Numbered from the stretch's first letter, positions 1-10,758 are shown. The stretch: 64,000 bases of DNA from Symbiodinium natans (GCA_905221605.1 CAJNDS010000602.1:1-64000), one strand, 5' to 3'. Translations and numbers: made by a program. Notes: a model not told the origin generated them from the sequence alone.

Positions 1-95
1 TTTTCCCTACTTTCCTTAATGTAGTCCTTAACCTTTATAACATCCAGAAACTGATTAATGATTTCGTCCTGTTCCTTCACAGTGAAACTTACCAT
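1..95 (-). CDS. Partial mirror copy of virus-like 182-aa gene (N-terminus)
   Basis: An ATG at 95 on the minus strand opens a frame identical to the first 31 codons of the gene at 9695, because both lie in the inverted repeat. The rest is outside the window, so whether this copy is complete is unknown. It shares the same AT-rich upstream sequence as the right copy, including the AAAGTATTT motif in mirror position. Confidence 0.6.
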   Translation of the reverse strand, partial: MVSFTVKEQDEIINQFLDVIKVKDYIKESRE

Positions 96-291
96 TTTAC
101 TCTTAATATATATAGTTGTTATTTCTTTAAATACTTTCTTCCTTGAATGGTTTCTAAACCTTTAATAACTCAAAACGTAAATAACCTCTGGTCATACCCT
201 CTACATAATAATACTTTTGACCTAATTTCTCTTCTATTTTTTCTACTGTATATACATTCTTTGAGAAATTGCCTATGCGTTCTTTTTCATT

Positions 292-314
292 CCCCAAACA
301 GGAACCGTTTGGGG
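292..314. repeat. Array-boundary hairpin, one of six copies
   Basis: CCCCAAAC and GTTTGGGG form an 8-bp stem around the 7-nt loop AGGAACC. The same motif occurs at 1380-1401, 4337-4359, 5426-5447, 8389-8410 and 9476-9498, exactly at both ends of every array A, in direct orientation around each array. It could be a duplication/recombination junction or the terminal signature of a mobile cassette. Confidence 0.85.
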
Positions 315-1401
315 TCCTCTCCTCAAAAAAAAAGTGTCACGCGCTGGGCCAGATGGGTGTCACGCGCTTCGGGCCTGTCGTCTCCCATGGTCTCCGATCA
401 TGAACACAATTGGGGCCAATTGGGGCCGGGTGGGTGTCACGCGCTTCGGGCCTGTGGGGCCTGTGGTCTCCCATGGTCTCCGATCATGAGCACAATTGGG
501 GCCATTGGGGGTGTCTCGCGCTCGGTCTCCGATCATGAGCAGGGTGTCACGCGCTTCGGGCCTGTGGTCTCCCATGGTCTCCGATCATGAGCACAAGTGG
601 GGCCATTGGGGCCGGGTGGGTGTCACGCGCCTCGGGCCTGTGGTCTCCGATCATGAGCACAATTGGGGCCATTGGGGCAGGGTGGGTGTCACGCGCCTCG
701 GGCCTGTGGTCTCCCATGGTCTCCGATCATGAACACATTTGGCCGGGTGGGTGTCACGCGCCTCGGGCCTGTGGTCTGCCATGCCATGGTCTCCGATCAT
801 GAACGGGGCCATTGGGGCCGGGTGGGTGTCACGCGCTCGGGCCTGTGGGGCCTGTGGTCCCACATGGTCTCGGATCATGAGCACAATTGGGGCCATTGGG
901 GCTGGGTGGGTGTCACGCGGTTGGGCCTGTGGTCTCCCATGCTCTCCGATCATGAGCGCAATTGGGGCCATTGGGGCTGGGTGTCACGCGCTCGTCCCCT
1001 GGTCTCCGATCATGAGCATGGGGCCATTGGGGCCGGCTGGGTGTCACGCGCTTCGGGCCTGTGGGGCCTGTGGTCTCCCATGGTCTCCGATCATGAGCAC
1101 AATTGGCAATTGGGGCCGGGTGGGTGTCACGCGCCTCGGGCCTGTGGTCTCCCATGGTCTCCGATCATGAACACAATTGGGGCCATTTGGGCCGGGTGGG
1201 TGTCAAGCGCTTCGGGCCTGTGGGGCCTGTGGTCTCCCCTGGTCTCCGATCATGAGCACAATTGGGGCCATTGGGGCCGGGTGGGTGTCACGCGCCTCGG
1301 GCCTGTGGTCTTGCATGGTCTCCGATCATGAGCACAATTGGGGCCCATTGGGGCGATCATGAGCATAATTGGGGTTATCCCCCAAACAGGAACCGTTTGG
1401 G
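292..1401 (+). repeat. GC-rich minisatellite array A (copy 1)
   Basis: About 13 imperfect units of roughly 60-95 bp. Each combines GGTGTCACGCGC, a CGGGCCTGTGG block, GGTCTCCCATGGTCTCC, GATCATGAGCACAATTGG and GGCCATTGGGGCCGGG. The units are rich in short palindromes (CCATGG, TCATGA, GGGCCC-like). Both ends are marked by the same 22-23 bp hairpin CCCCAAAC-7nt-GTTTGGG. Frames of 60-220 codons are open here on both strands only because the units lack stops; they are repetitive and I do not call them genes. Confidence 0.9.
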
Positions 1402-1619
1402 TCCGAAGAAAATTATGCCGGCGAAGACCCCAAACAGTAAGATTGTAGATCAAGGGAAAGCGGCATGAAACAATAACGCGACTCGTAGAACTCGACAGGC
1501 CGAGCTTACAATCAGAAAAATTGGGCTCAGTATGGAGGCTTGGGTTTAAGGCTTCTTTTTGGAGCTGCCAAGGGTCGGAACAACCCTTTTGTTCCAATCC
1601 AAACGAGGGATTGACATGG

Positions 1620-3575
1620 GGACGCTGCCGAATGCGTTTTGCCAGGCCTGAAACATGCATCTGGTCTTGCTTTCCACATGTGCAACGCCGCGTGCTCTTT
1701 CTGCACTTTTTCAAAGACGAAAACAGCTGAGCATTTAAACACACGCGAAATTTCGCGGACTTTGGTTTCTTCTGTACCGGGCCTCTGTCCTTGACACAAC
1801 AGTCAGTTTTCAAGTGAGTTTTACTGTGGTTTTGGAAGGAGCAAGCTGCGCGAATGCGTTTTGCTTGCTTTGCAAAATGCATCTGGGCATGTTGCTTCTG
1901 ATTTGGGTCCTTTTTCGGGAAGTTTGCGAAACGTTGAATATGGTTCTAAACGCGTTCAAGGCCTAGATGTTCTTCTGCGCAGACAAGACATGAAATTTCC
2001 ATTAAGTCATGAGCCGGCAGAACCCAAGATTGCAACACGATAGGAAACAAGTGCCAAATGCGTTTTTCGGGCGACGAAAAATGCATTTGGAATGCCCTCA
2101 AATGCATGTCGGGCAAACGTTGATCGTAAAACACCAATCTATTTTGATTGGTTTTGTGTTTTCATGCTATAATGGAGCAAGACAACCCAATAGACATGGA
2201 TGTCCAAGCGCTGCCCGAATGCATTTTGCCAGGCTTGAAACATGCATCTGGTCTTGCTTTCCACCTGTGCAACGCCGCGTGCTCTGTCTGCACTTTTTCA
2301 AAGACGAAAACAGCTGAACGCATTTAAACACACGCGAAATTTCGCGGACTTTGGTTTCTTCTGTACGGGGCCTCTGTCCTTGACACAAAAGTCAGTTTTC
2401 AAGTGAGGTTTACTGTGGTTTTGGAAGGAGCAAGCTTCGCGAATGCGTTTTGCTTGCTTTGCAAAATGCATCTGGGCATGTTGCTTCTGATTTGGGGTCC
2501 TTTTTCGGGAAGTTTGCGAAACGTTGAATATGGTTCTAAACGCGTTCAAGGCCTAGATGTTCTTATGCGCAGACAAGACATGAAATTTCCATGAAGTCAT
2601 GAGCCGGCAGAACCCAAGATTGCAACATGATAGGACACCAGTGCCAAATGCGTTTTTCGGGCGACGAAAAATGCATTTGGAATGCCCTCAAATGCATGTC
2701 GGGCAAATGTTGATCGTAAGACACCAATCTATTTTGATTGGTTTTGTGTTTGTTTGTTTTCATGCTATAATGGAGCAAGACAACCCAATAGACATGGATG
2801 TCCAAGCGCTGCCCGAATGCATTTTGCCAGGCCAAAAAAATGTATTTGGTCTTGGTTTCCACGTTTGCAACGCCGTGCTCTCTTTGTACACTTTTTCAAA
2901 CACGAAAACAGCTGAATGCATTTAAGCGCGGGCGAAAAATGCAGTCGGACTTTGGTTTCTTCCATACGGGGTATGTGTCTTTGACACAAAAGTCAGTTTT
3001 CAATTAAGTCTTATTGTGGTTTTGGAAGGAGCAAGCTGCGCGAATGCATTTTGCCCGCTTTGCAAACTGCATCTGGGTATGTTCTTTCTGATTCTGGGTC
3101 CGTTTCGGTAGTCCTGCAAAATGTCGAACATTGTTCTAAACGCGTTTTTCAAATTCCTATAGCTATTCTTATGCGCAGAAAGAAGACATCAGAAGAATCG
3201 AATACGTCATGAGCCAGCAGAATGCAAGACTAAACATGACAGGAAACCAGTGCCAAATGCATTCTTCGGGCGACACAACTGCATTTGGAATGCCCTCAAA
3301 TGCATGTCGGGTAGATGTTGGTCGTAAAACACCTATCTATTTTGTTTGGTTTTGTGTTTGTTTGTTTTTCATGCTGTAATGGAGTAAAAGACAACCCAAT
3401 ATACATGGATGACCAGACGCTGCCGAATGCATTTTGCCAGGCCTGAAAAATGCATTTGGTCTTGCTTTCCACATGTGCAACGCCGCGTGCTCTTTCTGCA
3501 CTTTTTCAAAGACGAAAACAGCTGAATGCATTTAAGCACAGGCGAAAAATGCTTTCGGACCTTGGTTTCTTCCAC
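1620..3575 (+). repeat. Hairpin-rich tandem repeat B (about 3.5 units of ~595 bp)
   Basis: Matching points recur at about 1630, 2217, 2815 and 3425, with units of 587-610 bp diverging from one another. Each unit carries several inverted repeats built on AAAATGCA/TGCATTTT. The clearest is a 37-bp hairpin (16-bp arms, one mismatch) at 2054-2090 and 2644-2680, decayed at 3253-3288. Another pairs ATGCGTTTTGC with GCAAAATGCAT near 1853-1880 and 2443-2470. Predicted peptides shift frame between units, so this is treated as non-coding. Confidence 0.85.
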
Positions 3576-4335
3576 ACATGCTCATGATCGGAGACCATGG
3601 GAGACCACGGACCCAAGCGCGTGACACCCTCCCTGTCGCTCACCACGGACCCGAACCGCGTGACACGCGCCGGGCCGGGCCCCTTTGCGCTCATGATCGG
3701 AGACCCTGGGAGACCACGAAGCCAAGCGCGCGATGATCGGAGATCATGAGAGACCATGGACCCAAGCGCGTGACACCCTGCCAACCTTGTCGCTCAAGAT
3801 CGAAGAGCGTAGGAGACCACGGACCCGAACTGCGTAACACCCGCCCAGCCCCATTGCGCTCATGATCGGAGACCATGGGAGACCATGGGAGACCATGGGA
3901 GACCATGGGAGACCATGGGAGACCATGGGAGACCATGGGAGACCATGGGAGACCATGTGGACCCATTGACCCAAGCGTGTGACACCCTGGAGTTTCTGGA
4001 GACCATGGACCCGAAAGGTGACATCCCCGCCCCATTGCTCTCATGATGGGAAGCCGTGGGAGAACTGACCCAAGCGCGTGACACCCTGCCAACCTCTGTC
4101 GCTCACGACGGGTGAATTGCCCCCAGGAGGCTGTGGGAGACCACGGACCCAAGCACGTGACACCCTCAACCCCTGTCCATGGAAAACCACGGACCCAAAC
4201 CGCGTGACACCCACCCAGCCCTCTGTGCACTCATGATCGGAGACCACGGCAGACCACGGAGCGGAGAGCATGGGGTACGGGGAGACCACGGACCCAAGCG
4301 CGCCACCCCATCTGGCCAAGCGCATGACACCTTTT
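3576..4335 (-). repeat. Inverted minisatellite block C (left arm)
   Basis: Units of about 60-90 bp share with array A the core ATGATCGGAGACCATGGGAGACC and GCGTGACACC, but in opposite orientation to the neighbouring array A and with diverged spacers. Around 3876-3956 the decamer GGAGACCATG is repeated about nine times in a row; the mirror copy (5830-5917) has a slightly different number, one of the few arm differences. Confidence 0.85.
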
Positions 4336-5455
4336 TCCCCAAACAGGAACCGTTTGGGGTCCTCTCCTCGAAAAAAAAGTGTCACGCGCTGGGCCAGATG
4401 GGTGTCACGCGCTTCGGGCCTGTCGTCTCCCATGGTCTCCGATCATGAACACAATTGGGGCCAATTGGGGCCGGGTGGGTGTCACGCGCTTCGGGCCTGT
4501 GGGGCCTGTGGTCTGCCACGGTCTCCGATCATGAGCACAATTGGGGCCATTGGGGCCGGGGGTGTCTCGCGCTCGGTCTCCGATCATGAGCAGGGTGTCA
4601 CGCGCTTCGGGCCTGTGGTCTCCCATGGTCTCCGATCATGAGCACAAGTGGGGCCATTGGGGCCGGGTGGGTGTCACGCGCCTCGGGCCTGTGGTCTCCG
4701 ATCATGAGCACAATTGGGGCCATTGGGGCAGGGTGGGTGTCACGCGCCTCGGGCCTGTGGTCTCCCATGGTCTCCGATCATGAACACATTTGGCCGGGTG
4801 GGTGTCACGCGCCTCGGGCCTGTGGTCTGCCATGCCATGGTCTCCGATCATGAACGGGGCCATTGGGGCCGGGTGGGTGTCACGCGCTCGGGCCTGTGGG
4901 GCCTGTGGTCCCACATGGTCTCGGATCATGAGCACAATTGGGGCCATTGGGGCTGGGTGGGTGTCACGCGGTTGGGCCTGTGGTCTCCCATGCTCTCCGA
5001 TCATGAGCGCAATTGGGGCCATTGGGGCTGGGTGTCACGCGCTCGTCCCCTGGTCTCCGATCATGAGCATGGGGCCATTGGGGCCGGCTGGGTGTCACGC
5101 GCTTCGGGCCTGTGGGGCCTGTGGTCTCCCATGGTCTCCGATCATGAGCACAATTGGCAATTGGGGCCGGGTGGGTGTCACGCGCCTCGGGCCTGTGGTC
5201 TCCCATGGTCTCCGATCATGAACACAATTGGGGCCATTTGGGCCGGGTGGGTGTCAAGCGCTTCGGTGGGGCCTGTGGTCTCCCCTGGTCTCCGATCATG
5301 AGCACAATTGGGGCCATTGGGGCCGGGTGGGTGTCACGCGCCTCGGGCCTGTGGTCTTGCATGGTCTCCGATCATGAGCACAATTGTAGCCCATTGGGGC
5401 GATCATGAGCATAATTGGGGTTATCCCCCAAACAGGAACCGTTTGGGTCCGAAGA
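4336..5455 (+). repeat. Minisatellite array A (copy 2), loop of the palindrome
   Basis: Direct near-identical copy of array A (offset about 4045-4051), sitting between the two inverted-repeat arms in the same orientation as the left-arm copy. It is bounded by hairpin motifs at 4337-4359 and 5426-5447. Small differences from copy 1 (a few inserted bases near 4555, a deletion near 5266, changed bases near 5387) show it is not an exact duplicate. Confidence 0.9.
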
Positions 5456-6214
5456 AAAAAAGGTGTCATGCGCTTGGCCAGATGGGGTGGCGCGCTTGGG
5501 TCCGTGGTCTCCCCGTACCCCATGCTCTCCGCTCCGTGGTCTGCCGTGGTCTCCGATCATGAGTGCACAGAGGGCTGGGTGGGTGTCACGCGGTTTGGGT
5601 CCGTGGTTTTCCATGGACAGGGGTTGAGGGTGTCACGTGCTTGGGTCCGTGGTCTCCCACAGCCTCCTGGGGGCAATTCACCCGTCGTGAGCGACAGAGG
5701 TTGGCAGGGTGTCACGCGCTTGGGTCAGTTCTCCCACGGCTTCCCATCATGAGAGCAATGGGGCGGGGATGTCACCTTTCGGGTCCATGGTCTCCAGAAA
5801 CTCCAGGGTGTCACACGCTTGGGTCAATGGGTCCATGGTCTCCCATGGTCTCCCATGGTCTCCCATGGTCTCCCATGGTCTCCCATGTCTCCCATGGTCT
5901 CCCATGGTCTCCCATGGTCTCCGATCATGAGCGCAATGGGGCTGGGCGGGTGTTACGCAGTTCGGGTCCGTGGTCTCCTACGCTCTTCGATCTTGAGCGA
6001 CAAGGTTGGCAGGGTGTCACGCGCTTGGGTCCATGGTCTCTCATGATCTCCGATCATCGCGCGCTTGGCTTCGTGGTCTCCCAGGGTCTCCGATCATGAG
6101 CGCAAAGGGGCCCGGCCCGGCGCGTGTCACGCGGTTCGGGTCCGTGGTGAGCGACAGGGAGGGTGTCACGCGCTTGGGTCCGTGGTCTCCCATGGTCTCC
6201 GATCATGAGCATGT
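5456..6214 (+). repeat. Inverted minisatellite block C (right arm)
   Basis: Mirror of block C. The decamer run here includes one shortened unit near 5885, so slippage has occurred since the arms were made. Confidence 0.85.
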
Positions 6215-8170
6215 GTGGAAGAAACCAAGGTCCGAAAGCATTTTTCGCCTGTGCTTAAATGCATTCAGCTGTTTTCGTCTTTGAAAAAGTGCAGAAAGAG
6301 CACGCGGCGTTGCACATGTGGAAAGCAAGACCAAATGCATTTTTCAGGCCTGGCAAAATGCATTCGGCAGCGTCTGGTCATCCATGTATATTGGGTTGTC
6401 TTTTACTCCATTACAGCATGAAAAACAAACAAACACAAAACCAAACAAAATAGATAGGTGTTTTACGACCAACATCTACCCGACATGCATTTGAGGGCAT
6501 TCCAAATGCAGTTGTGTCGCCCGAAGAATGCATTTGGCACTGGTTTCCTGTCATGTTTAGTCTTGCATTCTGCTGGCTCATGACGTATTCGATTCTTCTG
6601 ATGTCTTCTTTCTGCGCATAAGAATAGCTATAGGAATTTGAAAAACGCGTTTAGAACAATGTTCGACATTTTGCAGGACTACCGAAACGGACCCAGAATC
6701 AGAAAGAACATACCCAGATGCAGTTTGCAAAGCGGGCAAAATGCATTCGCGCAGCTTGCTCCTTCCAAAACCACAATAAGACTTAATTGAAAACTGACTT
6801 TTGTGTCAAAGACACATACCCCGTATGGAAGAAACCAAAGTCCGACTGCATTTTTCGCCCGCGCTTAAATGCATTCAGCTGTTTTCGTGTTTGAAAAAGT
6901 GTACAAAGAGAGCACGGCGTTGCAAACGTGGAAACCAAGACCAAATACATTTTTTTGGCCTGGCAAAATGCATTCGGGCAGCGCTTGGACATCCATGTCT
7001 ATTGGGTTGTCTTGCTCCATTATAGCATGAAAACAAACAAACACAAAACCAATCAAAATAGATTGGTGTCTTACGATCAACATTTGCCCGACATGCATTT
7101 GAGGGCATTCCAAATGCATTTTTCGTCGCCCGAAAAACGCATTTGGCACTGGTGTCCTATCATGTTGCAATCTTGGGTTCTGCCGGCTCATGACTTCATG
7201 GAAATTTCATGTCTTGTCTGCGCATAAGAACATCTAGGCCTTGAACGCGTTTAGAACCATATTCAACGTTTCGCAAACTTCCCGAAAAAGGACCCCAAAT
7301 CAGAAGCAACATGCCCAGATGCATTTTGCAAAGCAAGCAAAACGCATTCGCGAAGCTTGCTCCTTCCAAAACCACAGTAAACCTCACTTGAAAACTGACT
7401 TTTGTGTCAAGGACAGAGGCCCCGTACAGAAGAAACCAAAGTCCGCGAAATTTCGCGTGTGTTTAAATGCGTTCAGCTGTTTTCGTCTTTGAAAAAGTGC
7501 AGACAGAGCACGCGGCGTTGCACAGGTGGAAAGCAAGACCAGATGCATGTTTCAAGCCTGGCAAAATGCATTCGGGCAGCGCTTGGACATCCATGTCTAT
7601 TGGGTTGTCTTGCTCCATTATAGCATGAAAACACAAAACCAATCAAAATAGATTGGTGTTTTACGATCAACGTTTGCCCGACATGCATTTGAGGGCATTC
7701 CAAATGCATTTTTCGTCGCCCGAAAAACGCATTTGGCACTTGTTTCCTATCGTGTTGCAATCTTGGGTTCTGCCGGCTCATGACTTAATGGAAATTTCAT
7801 GTCTTGTCTGCGCAGAAGAACATCTAGGCCTTGAACGCGTTTAGAACCATATTCAACGTTTCGCAAACTTCCCGAAAAAGGACCCAAATCAGAAGCAACA
7901 TGCCCAGATGCATTTTGCAAAGCAAGCAAAACGCATTCGCGCAGCTTGCTCCTTCCAAAACCACAGTAAAACTCACTTGAAAACTGACTGTTGTGTCAAG
8001 GACAGAGGCCCGGTACAGAAGAAACCAAAGTCCGCGAAATTTCGCGTGTGTTTAAATGCTCAGCTGTTTTCGTCTTTGAAAAAGTGCAGAAAGAGCACGC
8101 GGCGTTGCACATGTGGAAAGCAAGACCAGATGCATGTTTCAGGCCTGGCAAAACGCATTCGGCAGCGTCC
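6215..8170 (-). repeat. Hairpin-rich tandem repeat B (mirror copy)
   Basis: Reverse complement of 1620-3575 in the right arm, with the same unit lengths and the same hairpins in mirror positions (for example 7110-7146 and 7700-7736). Confidence 0.85.
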
Positions 8171-8388
8171 CCATGTCAATCCCTCGTTTGGATTGGAACA
8201 AAAGGGTTGTTCCGACCCTTGGCAGCTCCAAAAAGAAGCCTTAAACCCAAGCCTCCATACTGAGCCCAATTTTTCTGATTGTAAGCTCGGCCTGTCGAGT
8301 TCTACGAGTCGCGTTATTGTTTCATGCCGCTTTCCCTTGATCTACAATCTTACTGTTTGGGGTCTTCGCCGGCATAATTTTCTTCGGA

Positions 8389-9498
8389 CCCAAACGGTTC
8401 CTGTTTGGGGGATAACCCCAATTATGCTCATGATCGCCCCAATGGGCCCCAATTGTGCTCATGATCGGAGACCATGCAAGACCACAGGCCCGAGGCGCGT
8501 GACACCCACCCGGCCCCAATGGCCCCAATTGTGCTCATGATCGGAGACCAGGGGAGACCACAGGCCCCACAGGCCCGAAGCGCTTGACACCCACCCGGCC
8601 CAAATGGCCCCAATTGTGTTCATGATCGGAGACCATGGGAGACCACAGGCCCGAGGCGCGTGACACCCACCCGGCCCCAATTGCCAATTGTGCTCATGAT
8701 CGGAGACCATGGGAGACCACAGGCCCCACAGGCCCGAAGCGCGTGACACCCAGCCGGCCCCAATGGCCCCATGCTCATGATCGGAGACCAGGGGACGAGC
8801 GCGTGACACCCAGCCCCAATGGCCCCAATTGCGCTCATGATCGGAGAGCATGGGAGACCACAGGCCCAACCGCGTGACACCCACCCAGCCCCAATGGCCC
8901 CAATTGTGCTCATGATCCGAGACCATGTGGGACCACAGGCCCCACAGGCCCGAGCGCGTGACACCCACCCGGCCCCAATGGCCCCGTTCATGATCGGAGA
9001 CCATGGCATGGCAGACCACAGGCCCGAGGCGCGTGACACCCACCCGGCCAAATGTGTTCATGATCGGAGACCATGGGAGACCACAGGCCCGAGGCGCGTG
9101 ACACCCACCCTGCCCCAATGGCCCCAATTGTGCTCATGATCGGAGACCACAGGCCCGAGGCGCGTGACACCCACCCGGCCCCAATGGCCCCACTTGTGCT
9201 CATGATCGGAGACCATGGGAGACCACAGGCCCGAAGCGCGTGACACCCTGCTCATGATCGGAGACCGAGCGCGAGACACCCCCAATGGCCCCAATTGTGC
9301 TCATGATCGGAGACCATGGGAGACCACAGGCCCCACAGGCCCGAAGCGCGTGACACCCACCCGGCCCCAATTGGCCCCAATTGTGTTCATGATCGGAGAC
9401 CATGGGAGACGACAGGCCCGAAGCGCGTGACACCCATCTGGCCCAGCGCGTGACACTTTTTTTTTGAGGAGAGGACCCCAAACGGTTCCTGTTTGGGG
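8389..9498 (-). repeat. Minisatellite array A (copy 3, inverted)
   Basis: Mirror of copy 1 in the right arm. It is followed outward by an AT-rich segment leading to the virus-like gene at 9695. Hairpin motifs lie at 8389-8410 and 9476-9498. Confidence 0.9.
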
Positions 9499-9652
9499 AA
9501 TGAAAAAGAACGCATAGGCAATTTCTCAAAGAATGTATATACAGTAGAAAAAATAGAAGAGAAATTAGGTCAAAAGTATTATTATGTAGAGGGTATGACC
9601 AGAGGTTATTTACGTTTTGAGTTATTAAAGGTTTAGAAACCATTCAAGGAAG

Positions 9653-9661
9653 AAAGTATTT
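9653..9661 (+). promoter_or_regulatory. Candidate promoter motif AAAGTATTT
   Basis: The motif ends 33 bases before the ATG at 9695 in very AT-rich DNA. The same nonamer ends 36 bases before the ATG at 10889 (10844-10852). Position and identity suggest a core promoter element, but two instances are weak support. Confidence 0.35.
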
Positions 9662-9694
9662 AAAGAAATAACAACTATATATATTAAGAGTAAA

Positions 9695-10243
9695 ATGGTA
9701 AGTTTCACTGTGAAGGAACAGGACGAAATCATTAATCAGTTTCTGGATGTTATAAAGGTTAAGGACTACATTAAGGAAAGTAGGGAAAAACGACAGAGAT
9801 GCAAATGCAAGGATTGTAGGAAACACGAGCGCTATTGCGTTTTAAACGAGTTGCCAATACCAGAACATATTATTAATAATATTTACGGGTTTGTTGTTTA
9901 TACGTGCTACGATTGCGAAAAACGAGTGAAAGCAGAAGAAGACTTAGAAGAAACACTGGAAACAAATACTTTATGTTTATTTAATGTTGATAAGTTGATT
10001 TTCAGTGTGTCAGATAACTTCCCTGTGTATAGCCTCGCGAAGAAGGTCATTCATAATATAACCGAAAGCAGATATAAAAAGCTTTCAAGGTTGTTTAAGG
10101 AAAGAATGGCATGTAATGATAATAAAGAAATCAGGGAGTTCATTGAGTATACATTAAAACTTGATTTCAATAATACTGTAAGGGATTTTAATAGGACTAT
10201 AAGGAGAATGTGTGATAAACCAGACTTTGATATATTAAACTGA
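9695..10243 (+). CDS. Hypothetical cysteine-cluster protein, giant-virus-like
   Basis: 182 codons, ATG start, intron-less and AT-rich, unlike the GC-rich DNA after 11.3 kb. Residues 36-48 contain C36, C38, C41 and C48, and a second pair C71/C74 lies in YTCYDC, so a zinc-binding fold is likely. Between them LPIPEHIINNIYGF resembles the start of F-box-like helices, but I do not claim that family. The C-terminal half is helical and charged, with no membrane segment. The first 95 bases lie in the inverted repeat, so a second partial copy exists at 1-95. The stop is followed at once by an 11-bp stem hairpin. Function unknown; viral origin inferred from composition, neighbours and 3' hairpin. Confidence 0.7.
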   Translation: MVSFTVKEQDEIINQFLDVIKVKDYIKESREKRQRCKCKDCRKHERYCVLNELPIPEHIINNIYGFVVYTCYDCEKRVKAEEDLEETLETNTLCLFNVDKLIFSVSDNFPVYSLAKKVIHNITESRYKKLSRLFKERMACNDNKEIREFIEYTLKLDFNNTVRDFNRTIRRMCDKPDFDILN

Positions 10244-10246
10244 TAG

Positions 10247-10278
10247 TTAATACAATAATATGTAAAATATTGTATTAA
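10247..10278 (+). terminator. Post-stop hairpin of the 182-aa gene
   Basis: TTAATACAATA (10247-10257) pairs perfectly with TATTGTATTAA (10268-10278) around a 10-nt loop, three bases after the TGA. Transcripts of Mimivirus and some other large DNA viruses are known to end at such palindromes, so it probably marks the mRNA 3' end. Confidence 0.6.
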
Positions 10279-10344
10279 TTATCTTTATTTTTTAATTTTT
10301 ATTTTTACTTGTTTTCTCTTGTTTGGTTCTAGTTTTTCAACTTG

Positions 10345-10475
10345 GTGAAAACCGGTTTTCGCCATACCGAAAAGTGGATTTCATCCACCTGCAAAAGGAT
10401 ACTTTTTATGATTAAATTAGTAGGGATTTCGGCATGGCGAAAAGCGGATTTCACCTGAGCGAAAAGTGGATTTCA
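10345..10475 (+). repeat. Three copies of CGAAAAGYGGATTTCA with nested palindromes
   Basis: This gap between two convergent genes holds the 16-mer at about 10369, 10438 and 10461, a 14-bp perfect palindrome GAAAACCGGTTTTC at about 10345, and a GTGGAT-TTC-ATCCAC hairpin at about 10376. It is more structured than spacer DNA; it could be a protein-binding or replication-associated site. Confidence 0.55.
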
Positions 10476-10518
10476 AAAAGAAGCCATCAGAATGAGGATT
10501 CAAGCACAAAACAGTAAT

Positions 10519-10593
10519 TGATACAACATAATAAAAATATGTTGGTGTAAAGATTATGTTAATATTCCTCTATATTAACAAAACCTTGTATCA
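10519..10593 (-). terminator. Nested hairpins at the 3' end of the 55-aa gene
   Basis: TGATACAA (10519-10526) pairs with TTGTATCA (10586-10593), which includes the stop codon. Inside are CAACATA/TATGTTG (10524-10544) and GTTAATAT/ATATTAAC (10558-10579). The outer stem core TTGATACA is shared with the hairpin after the gene at 10889. Confidence 0.5.
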
Positions 10594-10758
10594 TCTACTT
10601 TCCAAGCCCTGAAACGCGAAGCATTGCGCCTTTTCTGGGTTGTCCTGTTGGCTTTTTCTACAAGCATCCGAGCACAAAATACAAACTCTGCATCCCGCCT
10701 TGAATTCAACTTCCTCCTTCTCTTTCCTACATCTGCTACATCGTTTGACCGTTTCCAT
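10591..10758 (-). CDS. Small zinc-ribbon-like protein (55 aa), giant-virus-like
   Basis: ATG at 10758, TGA at 10593-10591. The protein has C-x2-C near the N-terminus (CSRC, residues 7-10), then C-x2-C-x2-C (residues 23-29, CRVCILC) and C33, ending in a short polar tail. Compact CxxC proteins with a KRCSRC-type opening and a helical basic stretch are common in giant viruses and probably bind zinc. It is divergent from the gene at 10889 (130-bp shared AT-rich upstream region) and convergent with the gene at 9695. Exact function unknown; the short length lowers certainty, but composition, start and 3' hairpins fit a real gene. Confidence 0.6.
   Translation of the reverse strand: METVKRCSRCRKEKEEVEFKAGCRVCILCSDACRKSQQDNPEKAQCFAFQGLESR

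Larger units (their letters stand above)
1..4335 (+). repeat. Left arm of giant inverted repeat
   Basis: Each base p here pairs with base 9790-p of the right arm, with only a few 1-3 base slips near the centre (for example a decamer run of different copy number). The arm holds, outside to inside, the 5' end of a virus-like gene, a GC-rich minisatellite array (292-1401), hairpin-rich ~595-bp repeats (1620-3575) and an inverted minisatellite block (3576-4335). The window starts inside the arm, so its outer end is unknown. No convincing coding region lies inside; open frames there are low-complexity translations of repeats. Confidence 0.95.
5456..9789 (-). repeat. Right arm of giant inverted repeat
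   Basis: Reverse-complement copy of the left arm. At its outer end (9695-9789) it contains the first 95 bases of the intact 182-codon gene, so that gene straddles the end of the visible palindrome. The arms are separated by a 1.1-kb loop that is itself another copy of the outer minisatellite array. A fold-back read artefact would be expected to have a short loop and perfect arms. The long loop and small arm differences argue mildly for real DNA, but assembly error is not excluded. Confidence 0.93.

Noticed and set aside
663-1331. 222-codon frame in array A, with inverted and direct copies elsewhere
   Set aside because: Low-complexity translation of the minisatellite (WGHWG, VSDHEH, VTRLG cycles). 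The opposite strand is equally open and unit indels change the frame.
1250-1882. 210-codon minus-strand frame crossing from array A into repeat B, and its mirror at 7908-8540
   Set aside because: It joins two unrelated repeat types, and sister B units shift frame. No domain-like sequence.
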